Shown here piece by piece: positions 1-8,735 of a stretch of 64,000 nucleotides of DNA (its first letter is position 1; each line of letters opens with the position of its first letter). The notes beneath the pieces are model-generated. The model did not search any database. It was not told the DNA's origin and was given only the letters and a program-made list of their open reading frames with translations. Source of the DNA: Bifidobacterium breve (GTDB lineage Bacteria; Actinomycetota; Actinomycetes; Nanopelagicales; Nanopelagicaceae). The stretch covers positions 48,193 through 112,192 of the forward strand of contig CAMDBB010000006.1 of NCBI GenBank assembly GCA_945889195.1, written 5' to 3'. The position numbers and the translations under genes are program-made.

Positions 1-1
1 C

Positions 2-931
2 ATTCTGGTCGGCGTTAGCTTTGGCGCGCTCTTTGGTATGCGCGGTGAAGCAATCATCAACGTCGGAGAACGCTTCATCAACGTTCCTACTACCTATGAC
101 TCGTTAGCCCTAGGCAAGCTCACCAATGAAAAATCGCTATCCCCATTTGAAATTAAGTTAGATCGCTTTGCTGCGCAGTACGACCCTAGAACAAATCAAG
201 CACTTGATTACACCGCCTGGGTAACAATCACAGAAAATGACAAGAGCGAGAAGAAGGTATTAAAGGTTAATAAGCCGCTGACTTTTGGTAACTCCCGCGT
301 CTACCTACAAGCAAATGGTTACAGCCCAGTTGTTACTGTGCGAGATTTGCAAGGCAACGTTGCGCTACAAGGTCCAGTGCCATTCCTGCCACAAGATGGA
401 AACCTTCGCTCGATTGGCGCAATCAAAGTTCCTGATGCAAATCCTCCAGTTGGATTTGTCGGAAACTTTCTGCCAACAAATCAACGCCTTGAAGGCCAAG
501 GCTCTATCTCAATCTTTCCTGAACTCTTAGACCCTAAGTTGCTCTTCTCTATTTGGAAGGGTGACATGGGGCTCGATTCAGGCGTTCCACAATCTGTCTA
601 TCGCTTAGATACGCAAACCCTTGAGAAAATTGGCTTAGGTTCAGTTAAACCTGGTGAGACTTATACCTACCCTGAGGGCTCCATCACACTTGAAACAGTT
701 GTGCCTTGGGTCAATCTGCAGATCGTGAAAGATCCCGGAAAGAACTATGCGCTCCTTGGAGGTATTGTTGCGGTTCTTGGATTACTTTCATCTTTATATG
801 GTCGCCGCAGAAGAATTTGGATTCGCGAGACAAGTACAGGTGTTGAAGTAGCTGGCTTATCAAAAAATGATGCGCCGGGACTTGAAACAGAGATAGATAA
901 CTTTATTCAAGCTGTAAAGGAAGGTAAGTAG
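2..931 (+). CDS. resB: ResB-type cytochrome c biogenesis protein, 5' truncated by window edge
   Basis: The reading frame is open from base 2 and enters the window inside a hydrophobic stretch (ILVGVSFGALFG), so the true start lies upstream; about 309 residues are visible. ResB (Ccs1) works with CcsA/ResC in system II cytochrome c maturation, delivering heme to apocytochromes on the outer face of the membrane. The visible part is the family's C-terminal half: a large extracytoplasmic domain (GERFINVPTTYDS onward), then a last membrane segment (NYALLGGIVAVLGLLSSLYG) followed by a basic RRRRIWIR stretch and an acidic cytoplasmic tail. It ends 2 bases before ccsA, its usual partner, so the two are almost certainly co-transcribed. 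The family assignment rests on this sequence pattern plus the neighbour. Confidence 0.87.
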   Translation: MLVGVSFGALFGMRGEAIINVGERFINVPTTYDSLALGKLTNEKSLSPFEIKLDRFAAQYDPRTNQALDYTAWVTITENDKSEKKVLKVNKPLTFGNSRVYLQANGYSPVVTVRDLQGNVALQGPVPFLPQDGNLRSIGAIKVPDANPPVGFVGNFLPTNQRLEGQGSISIFPELLDPKLLFSIWKGDMGLDSGVPQSVYRLDTQTLEKIGLGSVKPGETYTYPEGSITLETVVPWVNLQIVKDPGKNYALLGGIVAVLGLLSSLYGRRRRIWIRETSTGVEVAGLSKNDAPGLETEIDNFIQAVKEGK

Positions 932-933
932 CA

Positions 934-1845
934 ATGACAGAGTGGGCCTATATCTCCAATAACCTGATTTACGCTGCCATGGCTGTCTTTGCTCTCTCCT
1001 TTGTAGCTCACGCCTTTGAAACTGCCTTCGCAGTGCGCACTCCTGAATCTAAAGATGCCACCACAGGAAGTAAGTTGGTACAGACCCTTGATTACAAGCG
1101 CACTGAGAAAGCTGCGCGCATCGCCACAACTTTGATGGCCCTTGGATTTATCCTCCTTTTCGGAGGAGTCATTGCCCGTGGAATCTCGAATCAGCATGTT
1201 CCCTGGAGCAATATGTATGAGTTCTCAATAACTGGAGCTCTCTCATTTACTGGCGCCTATTTAGCTGCGCTTCGTAAATATGATCTACGTTGGCTAGGGC
1301 TATTTGTATCTCTTGCTGCGCTTTTGACTCTAGGAACTGCCATCACTTTGCTCTATCGCGATAGCGCCCCACTTGTTCCTGCACTTAAATCAACGTGGTT
1401 AGTTATTCATGTTATTGCAGCAATCATCTCCGGTGGCGTCTTCCTCTTTGCAAATATCGTCGCTGGTGCTTATCTCTATCTAGAGCGACTTGAATCTCGC
1501 GGTGGTCGCCCAGCATGGCTACAACGCGTGCCAACTATTGAAGTACTTGATCAACTTTCTTATCGCCTCGTGGCATTTGTCTTTCCACTCTGGACTTTCT
1601 CAGTCATCGCTGGCGCTATTTGGGCCGAAAGCGCTTGGGGACGTTACTGGGGATGGGATCCAAAAGAGACGTGGGCATTTATCACCTGGGTTGCATACGC
1701 TGCTTATCTCCATGCACGTGTAACTGTTGGTTGGCGTGGTCGTCGCGCGGCATGGCTCTGCATATTTGCAGGTTCAACATTCTTATTTAACTATGTATAT
1801 GTAAATGTCTGGGGAACAGGTAAGCACACCTATTCAGGGCTCTAA
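934..1845 (+). CDS. ccsA: cytochrome c assembly protein CcsA/CcsB (ResC), heme handling
   Basis: 303-residue polytopic membrane protein of system II cytochrome c biogenesis, partner of the ResB protein encoded just upstream. The diagnostic tryptophan-rich WWD-type motif, WGRYWGWDPKETWAFITW, lies at about residues 230-250 and is known in this family to hold heme at the outer membrane surface. Several hydrophobic helices precede it, and histidines flank it (the KHTYSGL end and the VIHVIAA helix). Start: ATG preceded by an AAGG sequence about 13 bases upstream, 2 bases after the resB stop. It ends convergent to the small gene on the other strand with only 4 bases between the stops. Confidence 0.93.
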   Translation: MTEWAYISNNLIYAAMAVFALSFVAHAFETAFAVRTPESKDATTGSKLVQTLDYKRTEKAARIATTLMALGFILLFGGVIARGISNQHVPWSNMYEFSITGALSFTGAYLAALRKYDLRWLGLFVSLAALLTLGTAITLLYRDSAPLVPALKSTWLVIHVIAAIISGGVFLFANIVAGAYLYLERLESRGGRPAWLQRVPTIEVLDQLSYRLVAFVFPLWTFSVIAGAIWAESAWGRYWGWDPKETWAFITWVAYAAYLHARVTVGWRGRRAAWLCIFAGSTFLFNYVYVNVWGTGKHTYSGL

Positions 1846-1849
1846 TTAA

Positions 1850-2104
1850 TTAGATACTGCGTAAGAAATCAGGATCATCATCAGGCGGAAGAATTCTCTT
1901 CTTGCCTGGCTTTGGACCTCGTGGACGGCGAACGCGACCAATTACTAGGTAAACGATTCCTCCGATTGGTTGCAGGAAGAGAATTACCAAGAGCCAACCC
2001 CACTTAGGAATCTTCTTGATTTGTGAATCATCGCGCATTGCGCACTCAACAAAGGTGTAGAGAGTAAGTGCCAGGGGCAAGAGAATTACTAGCGCACGAA
2101 CCAT
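1850..2104 (-). CDS. small PLDc_N-type membrane protein
   Basis: 84 residues with two predicted membrane helices (ALVILLPLALTLYTFVECAM and WGWLLVILFLQPIGGIVYLV) and a basic tail. The sequence around PKWGWLLVILFLQPIGGIVYLVIG is the pattern of the phospholipase D-nuclease N-terminal (PLDc_N) family, small integral membrane proteins of unknown function that are very common in Actinobacteria next to quinone and cytochrome genes. There is no catalytic HKD motif, so it is not a phospholipase. It sits between ccsA and menA; the 40 bases separating it from menA on the same strand could carry a promoter or simply read through. Confidence 0.8.
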   Translation of the reverse strand: MVRALVILLPLALTLYTFVECAMRDDSQIKKIPKWGWLLVILFLQPIGGIVYLVIGRVRRPRGPKPGKKRILPPDDDPDFLRSI

Positions 2105-2144
2105 AGTGAGATTCTAATACCTTCTACTTAACTTCGCTTACCGA

Positions 2145-2990
2145 CTAGAAGGAGAGCGCAATGGCGAATGTGAGAGAGAAGTGCAGTTGCAATTGACCCG
2201 TTCTCCCAAGCAAAGGAATCAAACTTTCACCAGTTGCGCCAGCACGAACTTCGCGAGCAATCGCAAGGGCATGTGGGGCAGAGGCAAGTGTGAGAAAAGC
2301 TAGCGGATTTCCTGTGAGTGGGGCGAAGATGTAAGGCAAGGCTAAGAGTGCGATAAAGAAGCGGCGAGCGTTTTCATCTCCCAATCGCACCGCCAAAGTC
2401 TTCTTACCAACCTGCGCATCTTGAGCTCGATCTCTAATGTTATTGATCGCTAAGAGCGCACAGGAAAGGGAACCCATTGATACTGATGCCGCAAAAGCTG
2501 CAGCTGAGAATTCAAGAGTTTGCACGTAGTAAGTACCTACCGTTGCAACAACTCCAAAGAAGGTAAAGACAGAGAGTTCACCAAAGCCTAAATATCCGTA
2601 AGGGGCATGGCCTCCGGTATATCCCCAAGCAGCTAGAACTGAAATCACTCCGACTATCAAGATCCACCAGGAAGAAGTCGCTGCCAGCGCTAGCCCTGCT
2701 ACACAGGCAACAGCAAATGAGATAAACGCTGCACGCTTTACCGCTTTAGCCGAAGCTAAACCAGATGCAGTGAGGCGAATTGGTCCAACGCGAACATCAT
2801 CTGTTCCGCGGATTCCATCAGAGTAATCATTGGAGTAATTCACTGCGATTTGCAGAGCAAGAGCGACAATCAACGCAAGGAAGGCTTGCAACGGGCGCCA
2901 TGCGCTACCTGCCAGAACTGTTGCAACAAGAACAGGTCCAATCGCAGCTGGAAGTGTGCGCGGGCGGGCACCTTGAATCCAAATATTAAT
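2145..2990 (-). CDS. menA: 1,4-dihydroxy-2-naphthoate polyprenyltransferase; probable AUU start
   Basis: MenA attaches the polyprenyl chain to 1,4-dihydroxy-2-naphthoate, giving demethylmenaquinone in the membrane. The UbiA-family motif NYSNDYSDGIRGTDD is present and about eight hydrophobic helices follow, with the second Asp-rich motif at NNIRDRAQDAQVGKKT. Start choice: the conserved MenA N-terminus (GARPRTLPAAIGPVLVA) is encoded upstream of the first usual start codon (TTG at 2891), and the frame is closed by a stop at 3005. No ATG, GTG or TTG exists in that stretch; an ATT at 2990-2988 lies 6 bases after a perfect GGAGG, so I call an AUU start, giving 281 residues, close to the usual size. 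The start overlaps the menE stop, suggesting translational coupling. Confidence 0.85.
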   Translation of the reverse strand: MNIWIQGARPRTLPAAIGPVLVATVLAGSAWRPLQAFLALIVALALQIAVNYSNDYSDGIRGTDDVRVGPIRLTASGLASAKAVKRAAFISFAVACVAGLALAATSSWWILIVGVISVLAAWGYTGGHAPYGYLGFGELSVFTFFGVVATVGTYYVQTLEFSAAAFAASVSMGSLSCALLAINNIRDRAQDAQVGKKTLAVRLGDENARRFFIALLALPYIFAPLTGNPLAFLTLASAPHALAIAREVRAGATGESLIPLLGRTGQLQLHFSLTFAIALSF

Positions 2991-4080
2991 TTGGCGCCTC
3001 CATTAATAGTTCTTGTAACTTCTTTCGATCTACCTTACCGATACCGATAAGAGGTAGTTCAGGCAGATAAAGGTATCCCTTTGGTTTGGAAGGTGCACCA
3101 AATTTCTCAACCAGATAATCGTTTAGCTCGTTCTCTGAAGGGAAGCCATCACCGGCAACTGCCACATGCAGCGCATCGCCCCATTGTGGATCCTTAATCG
3201 CAAAAGCTGCAAAAGATTTGTGTGGGAAGTGGGCATGGAGTGAACCTTCAATTGCTGACAGAGAAATGTTTTCGCCGCCAGAGATAATCACATCATCAAC
3301 CCGACCTTCAACAATCAACTTTTCATTCTCAATACGACCGCTATCGCTTGTAATCAACCAACCGCCTTGGAAACTTGTATCCCAGAGCGTCTGCGCACCT
3401 AAATAAGTTGTTGCTAGTACCGCACCTTTCAGAGCAATCTTCTTTTCAGGGGTAATCGAAACTTCTACACCATCAAGTGGCGTTCCGTTGTACACACAGC
3501 CGCCAGCAGTTTCAGAGGAGCCGTATGACGTGATGACATTTATCTGCGCCGCCGTTGCCTGCATTTGTACTTCAGGTGCAAGAGCTGCCCCACCTACAAG
3601 TACAGCTTTGGCAGCCTGTAAATGGCTGAGCAATCGATCATCGCCATTGAGCGCACGAAATAGTTGCGTAGGAACAATTGCAGTGAAATCTGCGTGTGGA
3701 TATTCACCGTCGTAATTGCGAAGATCAATTGGTTCAGTGCCTAGCTCAAGAGAACGAATAAGAACATTGATGCCTGCAATATGAGTCAGCGGCAGTAAGA
3801 GCGACCAGGTATTTCCAAACTCTGCTCCAAGAAATTTATGTGAGGCCTTCGCTGATGTAAGTAACGCTGCGCTAGATAGCCCAACTTCTTTCGCTACTCC
3901 CGAGCTACCTGTGGTCTTGACCACGATGCTGATTCTTGGAGGGACGTTGGTAAATGATGTGGAGGCGAAGGCCAGGGCTGGTCCATCAGAGACCAAGGCC
4001 TTAGCGATACGAGCCATCAATTCGCTGAGCGTCCATTCGGGACTGACTTCGCGAAGTTCTCGTTGTGCGTTCTGCTCCAT
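2986..4080 (-). CDS. menE: o-succinylbenzoate--CoA ligase
   Basis: 364 residues, an acyl-adenylating (ANL superfamily) enzyme that activates o-succinylbenzoate with ATP and CoA for MenB. Visible motifs: the P-loop-like TTGSSGVAKEVGLS near residue 55, SYGSSETAGG near 190 (adenine binding), the LITSDSGRI region, the hinge GRVDDVIISGGENIS, and the C-terminal catalytic lysine context GIGKVDRKK. It is shorter than typical ANL ligases (about 450-500 residues) because the N-terminal domain is reduced, which is usual for actinobacterial MenE. It is divergent from menB (41 bases between starts) and overlaps menA by a few bases. Substrate is inferred from the surrounding men genes. Confidence 0.9.
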   Translation of the reverse strand: MEQNAQRELREVSPEWTLSELMARIAKALVSDGPALAFASTSFTNVPPRISIVVKTTGSSGVAKEVGLSSAALLTSAKASHKFLGAEFGNTWSLLLPLTHIAGINVLIRSLELGTEPIDLRNYDGEYPHADFTAIVPTQLFRALNGDDRLLSHLQAAKAVLVGGAALAPEVQMQATAAQINVITSYGSSETAGGCVYNGTPLDGVEVSITPEKKIALKGAVLATTYLGAQTLWDTSFQGGWLITSDSGRIENEKLIVEGRVDDVIISGGENISLSAIEGSLHAHFPHKSFAAFAIKDPQWGDALHVAVAGDGFPSENELNDYLVEKFGAPSKPKGYLYLPELPLIGIGKVDRKKLQELLMEAPN

Positions 4081-4121
4081 TGCCCGCGTAGGCTATCGCT
4101 CGTAGACCAATTGGAGGAATC

Positions 4122-5000
4122 GTGAGCAAGCCGATAAAGCGTGATTTTGGTGACCGAACCATCCCTACATGGGTGACCGGTCCGGGTGGGCAGTCCTTTA
4201 CTGACATCAAATATGAAATCGGTGACGGCATTGCAAAGATCACGATTAATCGCCCAGAGGTACGAAATGCATTTCGTCCACAAACAATTATTGAATTAAA
4301 AGCTGCCTTTGATTTAGCGCGCGATAACGCAGAAGTTGGCGTCATTATCTTGACTGGCCAAGGCGATGAAGCATTCTGCTCAGGCGGCGATATCAGCGTT
4401 CGCGGTGATGATGGTTACCTCGGAGATGACACGCTTTCACAGCAAGGCGTTGGTCGCCTCAATGTTCTAGACCTGCAAGTTCAAATTCGTCGCACACCAA
4501 AACCAGTTGTTGCGATGATTGCAGGTTGGGCTATTGGTGGAGGACATGTTCTTCACGTTGTCTGCGATCTTTCGATTGCTGCCGAGAATGCAAAGTTTGG
4601 TCAGACCGGACCAATGGTTGGTTCATTTGATGGTGGATATGGTTCAGGACTACTTGCCGCAAGTGTTGGCCAGAAGAAGGCTCGTGAAATCTGGTTCTTA
4701 ACGCGTCAATATGATGCGCAAGAAGCTCTCTCAATGGGACTTGTTAACACTGTCGTACCTCTTAAAGAGTTAGAGGCAGAGACAGTTTCATGGTGCCGCG
4801 AGATGTTGCAGAACTCTCCAATGGCCCTTCGCCTACTCAAGGCTTCTATGAATGCAGCAGATGATGGCCTTGCCGGAATTCAGCAGCTCGCAGGGGATGC
4901 CACCCTTCTCTTCTACTTAAGCGAGGAAGGCCAAGAAGGTCGCGATGCTTACAAGGAAAAGCGCAAACCTGATTTCGGAAAGTTTCCGCGACGCCCCTAA
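4122..5000 (+). CDS. menB: 1,4-dihydroxy-2-naphthoyl-CoA synthase
   Basis: 292-residue crotonase-superfamily enzyme closing the second naphthoquinone ring by Dieckmann condensation of o-succinylbenzoyl-CoA. MenB-specific signatures are visible: the oxyanion-hole region [17 protein letters not shown], the [13 protein letters not shown] segment and the C-terminal [17 protein letters not shown] followed by [12 protein letters not shown] start is chosen because GGAGGA ends 3 bases before it and it immediately follows the short divergent promoter region shared with menE. It begins the menB-menC-menD run on this strand. Confidence 0.95.
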   Translation: MSKPIKRDFGDRTIPTWVTGPGGQSFTDIKYEIGDGIAKITINRPEVRNAFRPQTIIELKAAFDLARDNAEVGVIILTGQGDEAFCSGGDISVRGDDGYLGDDTLSQQGVGRLNVLDLQVQIRRTPKPVVAMIAGWAIGGGHVLHVVCDLSIAAENAKFGQTGPMVGSFDGGYGSGLLAASVGQKKAREIWFLTRQYDAQEALSMGLVNTVVPLKELEAETVSWCREMLQNSPMALRLLKASMNAADDGLAGIQQLAGDATLLFYLSEEGQEGRDAYKEKRKPDFGKFPRRP

Positions 5001-5004
5001 TTAC

Positions 5005-5949
5005 ATGGATCTCTCTCTGCTCGAAAGTATGCGCGTCATTGCGCTGCCTACTAAGACAAATTTTCGTGGCATTACCGTTCGTGAAGTAGCGCTCTTTCAA
5101 GGCGAATACGGGTGGGGCGAATTCTCACCATTTCTTGAGTATGACTATCAAGAGTGCGCACCTTGGCTGATGTGCGCAATAGAGGCTGCTACCAAGCCTC
5201 GCCCAAAGCTCTATCGCAGCTCTGTAAGAGTAAATGGAACCATTCCAGCAACAAACGATAAGAGCGTTATTAAGTCACTCATAGAGACATATCAAGGCGT
5301 CAAAACATTTAAGGTCAAGGTCGGAGATAACTTAGGTGAAGACATTGTGCGTCTGGCACAGATTCGCTCTCTTGGTCGAGAAATCAAAATTCGTATTGAT
5401 GTCAACGGACTCTGGAGCGTTAAAGATGCCCTCACCAATCTCTACGCCTTCTATGAAGAAGTTGGTCCATTTGAATATGTTGAGCAACCATGTGCAACTC
5501 TGGAAGAGCTATGTGAGTTAAAGTCCAGTATCCGTATCCCTCTCAAGATTGCTGTTGATGAAGTTCTTCGCAAAGCAAAAGATCCCTTTGACATTGATCT
5601 CAGCGGTGCCGCGGATTTTGTGATGCTTAAGGTTCAACCACTTGGTGGAATTGCACGTGCACATCAATTAGCTGAACACCACAAGCTGCCTGTGGTTGTA
5701 TCAAGTGCGTTAGAAAGTGCTGTAGGAATCAATTACGGGCTACAACTTGCTGCATCATTTCCAGAGATGAACTTTGATTGTGGCTTAGGCACAGGCTCAC
5801 TTCTTGGCGCCGATGTCGCATCTCTGCCTATCGTGAATGGTGAAATTGAAATTACTGATGTTGAGCCTGACTTCAACGGATATGAAGTGGCGCCTGAGCG
5901 CTACGAATGGTGGAAGAATCGCGTTATGAAGACAGCGGAGCTCCTGTGA
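5005..5949 (+). CDS. menC: o-succinylbenzoate synthase
   Basis: 314-residue enolase-superfamily enzyme dehydrating SHCHC to o-succinylbenzoate. Motifs in order: the KVKVG segment holding the catalytic lysines, metal ligands in IRIDVNG, EQPCATLEE and AVDEVLR, and the MLKVQPLGG lysine strand, then SSALESAVGI. The ATG at 5005 lies 4 bases after the menB stop; an upstream in-frame extension into menB looks artefactual. The gene overlaps the menD start (GTGA). The order menB-menC-menD supports the assignment over other enolase-superfamily functions. Confidence 0.93.
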   Translation: MDLSLLESMRVIALPTKTNFRGITVREVALFQGEYGWGEFSPFLEYDYQECAPWLMCAIEAATKPRPKLYRSSVRVNGTIPATNDKSVIKSLIETYQGVKTFKVKVGDNLGEDIVRLAQIRSLGREIKIRIDVNGLWSVKDALTNLYAFYEEVGPFEYVEQPCATLEELCELKSSIRIPLKIAVDEVLRKAKDPFDIDLSGAADFVMLKVQPLGGIARAHQLAEHHKLPVVVSSALESAVGINYGLQLAASFPEMNFDCGLGTGSLLGADVASLPIVNGEIEITDVEPDFNGYEVAPERYEWWKNRVMKTAELL

Positions 5950-7523
5950 TTAATCCATCCACTCTGCTTGCTCGCGTCATTGTTCGCCAGATCGTTGAAG
6001 CTGGGATTACCGATGTAGTGATTTCACCGGGGTCTCGTAATGCTCCGCTCTCCATCGCTTTTCACCAGGCGAGTGTTAAAGGCCTGATCAAACTTCATGT
6101 TCGTATTGATGAACGAACTGCCGCATTCTTTGCACTCGGTATAGCTAAAGCATCAGGACGTCCTGTGCCAATCGTCTGCACCAGCGGAACGGCAGTGGCT
6201 AATTACCATCCAGCTGTTCTTGAAGCATCACATACAAACCTTCCACTTCTCGTTCTTACCGCAGACCGCCCAGCATCTCTACGTAAGACAGGTGCCAACC
6301 AGACAACCGAACAAGCGCGCATCTTTGGAAAAGCCGTGCGTTACTTTGCGGATGTTTCAGGAAGCGTCTATCCGATGGAGCTTCCCCTTAATTCGCTGCA
6401 GAGCGGTCCGGTACATCTCAACATTCAATTTGAAGAGCCACTTATTGGCGATAAGAGCGATAACTGGCTTAACGATTTAACAATTTCTTCGCCCAAAATC
6501 TTTGATCGCAAAACTCCCGGAACTTTCTATACAAAATCAACCCGCGGAGTTTTAGTCATCGGACATGACCGGGGAGGCCTTTCTGTAGATGCAGTCAGAG
6601 ATTTTGCAGACGCGCTTGGCTGGCCGGTAATTGCAGAAGACCCACTGACTTTTGAGAGCGCAATTTCACATGCCAGCGTCTTTCTGACATCTCGCGCGGT
6701 TGCAGATGACCTAGCCCCACATACCGTCGTGGTCATTGGTCGCACAACCCTGTCTCGCTCAATTAACGCGCTCATCAAGATGGCACGGAAAGAGATTGTG
6801 ATTGACCCACGTATGGCAACAGTGGATTCAGATCGCATGGCAAACCAGAAATTCCTACAACTGCCCAAGGTGGAAGTGCAGCCAGCTGACTCTGAGTATG
6901 CAGAGAAGTGGCAGAAATATTCACAGCGCGCAGCCAAGATGGTTAGCGACATTTCACAATGGTCTGAAGCCCTGATTGCTCGTGAGATTGGTGCCGCGAT
7001 TCCGACCGGAACTTCGCTCTTTATTTCATCATCAAGGCCAATCAGAGATCTGGAAGGTTTTGCATCTGCTCGCACCGGCGTTGAAACCTTTGCCAACCGT
7101 GGGTTAGCGGGCATTGATGGCAATATCTCTACAGCGCTCGGTATTGCATCCAAGCGTAAAGAGACCATTGCAGTACTTGGTGACCTTGGTTTCTTACATG
7201 ATCTAACTGGCTTAATTCATAACGAAGATATCAATTTGAAGATACTGGTCATCAATAACGATGGCGGGGGAATCTTCTCAACGCTTTCACAGCGCGGAGT
7301 CGCAGGATTTGAAGAGGTCTTTGGAACTCCTCATGGCAAAGATTTAGCAGCCATCGCTAGCGCTATTGGAGTTCCTGCAAAGACCATCTCTACGCAAGCA
7401 GAGTTGAAGAGCGAATTAGCGGCGCCAATTAAGGGTGTGAGCGTTGTGGTTATTACAGCTCCAGATCGTGAAGCGAACGCTGATTTCTTAAAGAAGGTTT
7501 ATTCTCAAGTAGATTCAATGTAG
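5946..7523 (+). CDS. menD: SEPHCHC synthase (thiamine diphosphate enzyme)
   Basis: 525 residues; condenses isochorismate with 2-oxoglutarate, the first committed step of menaquinone synthesis. The N-terminal NPSTLLARVIVRQIVEAG and SPGSRNAPLSIAF stretch is the standard MenD opening, which fixes the GTG start at 5946 that overlaps the menC stop as GTGA. Later motifs: HVRIDERTAAFFALGIAK, TSGTAVANYHPAVLEA, NRGLAGIDGNISTALGIA and the thiamine diphosphate region LGDLGFLHDLTG followed by INNDGGGIF. Its 3' end overlaps the convergent menF by 9 bases. Confidence 0.95.
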   Translation: MINPSTLLARVIVRQIVEAGITDVVISPGSRNAPLSIAFHQASVKGLIKLHVRIDERTAAFFALGIAKASGRPVPIVCTSGTAVANYHPAVLEASHTNLPLLVLTADRPASLRKTGANQTTEQARIFGKAVRYFADVSGSVYPMELPLNSLQSGPVHLNIQFEEPLIGDKSDNWLNDLTISSPKIFDRKTPGTFYTKSTRGVLVIGHDRGGLSVDAVRDFADALGWPVIAEDPLTFESAISHASVFLTSRAVADDLAPHTVVVIGRTTLSRSINALIKMARKEIVIDPRMATVDSDRMANQKFLQLPKVEVQPADSEYAEKWQKYSQRAAKMVSDISQWSEALIAREIGAAIPTGTSLFISSSRPIRDLEGFASARTGVETFANRGLAGIDGNISTALGIASKRKETIAVLGDLGFLHDLTGLIHNEDINLKILVINNDGGGIFSTLSQRGVAGFEEVFGTPHGKDLAAIASAIGVPAKTISTQAELKSELAAPIKGVSVVVITAPDREANADFLKKVYSQVDSM

Positions 7524-8735
7524 CGCAGACCGCATTGCGATCATCTTGGCGTTACTTTCTTCCAACTCTTTCTCTGGATTAGAGCCGGCAACGATTCCGC
7601 AGCCTGCAAAGATTCTGATCTCGCGATCTGTGATCTGACCAGAGCGAAGTGCGATGCCGAGTTCGCCATCTCCGCTGGCATCAATCCAACCCACAGGTCC
7701 GGCATAACGTCCACGGTTCATACCTTCCACTTCAGTAATGATGTCGAAGGCGATGTTGCGAGGTGTGCCGCAGACTGCTGCAGATGGGTGAAGACTCTGC
7801 AACAACGAGAAGGCATCAACTCGTTGCTTTGATTCAATGAGCGCACCAGTTACATCAGTGGCTAAATGCATAACATTTGCTAAGTGCAGAACAAAAGGAG
7901 ATTCAGGAACGTTCGTTGATGAACAGAATGGCTCGAGGGCATCTGCCACAGAACGCACTGCGTACTCGTGCTCTTCTAAATCTTTAGAGGAACGAGCAAG
8001 GGATGCGGCAAGTGCCAAATCTTTCTCATCATTTCCTGTCTTAGGAATTGTTCCTGCGAGAACTCGGGATGTAACCATTCCGCGAGAAAGTCTTAAGAGA
8101 AGTTCAGGGGTTGCTCCAACTAGCCCGTCGACTGCGAATGTCCAGGTTGATGGATATTCAGCAGCTAGCTTCTTTAAAATAGGAATTGTTTGAATACCTG
8201 TAGTTGATGTTGCAACGAGATCGCGCGCAAGAACGACCTTGTCTACTTGTGAAGAATCAACGCGCTTAATTGCTTCTGCTACGCGCTCTTTCCAGGCGGA
8301 AGTGCTGATGCTTCCGTCACCGAATGCAAATCTGCCTTGTGAATACTGTGCGGGGGATTCAGGAAGAACAGGCTGTGGCGTATCGCAAACCCAGGTAATC
8401 CATGATTGCGCACCCTTTTGGCCGACAATCACTTTAGGAATAACAAGGACTGACTCTTCATTGCGATCGAATGAGAAGGAGGTAAAGAGCACTGGGCCTG
8501 TGCCACTGCCGTGTACTGAATTAGCAACAGCAAAAGTTTCTAGTTGGTGATGCCACCACTGGCGCGCTTTTTCAAAGCGGTCTTTGCCAGAGACGGTAGT
8601 TGTTGCATGAACTCCCCATCCCACAAGGCCTTCACCATTGCGCACCCACGATAAAGGGGCATCGGTATTGAGAAGGTCCAGCAGCGGAAGGTGATCACCA
8701 ATACGAGTTGTGGTGACGGGGATAAGGGAAGCCAT
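7515..8735 (-). CDS. menF: isochorismate synthase, menaquinone type
   Basis: 406-residue chorismate-utilising enzyme converting chorismate to isochorismate, the MenD substrate. Chorismate-binding motifs are VDKVVLARDLVA, AGTIPKTGNDEKDL, SSKDLEEHEYAV, HLANVMHLATDVTG, LHPSAAVCGTPRNIAF and the C-terminal NRGRYAGPVGWIDASGDGE followed by IALRSG. Such enzymes can also serve siderophore pathways (EntC/DhbC); the convergent overlap with menD and absence of siderophore genes argue for menaquinone. The ATG directly follows the bioY stop codon, so bioY and menF are probably transcribed together. Confidence 0.92.
   Translation of the reverse strand: MASLIPVTTTRIGDHLPLLDLLNTDAPLSWVRNGEGLVGWGVHATTTVSGKDRFEKARQWWHHQLETFAVANSVHGSGTGPVLFTSFSFDRNEESVLVIPKVIVGQKGAQSWITWVCDTPQPVLPESPAQYSQGRFAFGDGSISTSAWKERVAEAIKRVDSSQVDKVVLARDLVATSTTGIQTIPILKKLAAEYPSTWTFAVDGLVGATPELLLRLSRGMVTSRVLAGTIPKTGNDEKDLALAASLARSSKDLEEHEYAVRSVADALEPFCSSTNVPESPFVLHLANVMHLATDVTGALIESKQRVDAFSLLQSLHPSAAVCGTPRNIAFDIITEVEGMNRGRYAGPVGWIDASGDGELGIALRSGQITDREIRIFAGCGIVAGSNPEKELEESNAKMIAMRSALH

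Noticed and set aside
1841..1854. Perfect palindrome TCTAATTAATTAGA at the ccsA 3' end
   Set aside because: It is made of the two convergent stop codons and their AT-rich surroundings; no T-run or GC stem, so chance is more likely than a terminator.
4001..4345. 114-codon open frame on the minus strand over the menE/menB starts
   Set aside because: It lies antisense to the well-supported menB gene and the menE start, with no recognisable family sequence.
6527..7168. 213-codon open frame antisense to menD
   Set aside because: menD is complete and strongly supported on the other strand; the antisense translation is low-complexity Ser/Thr/Ala-rich and resembles no family.
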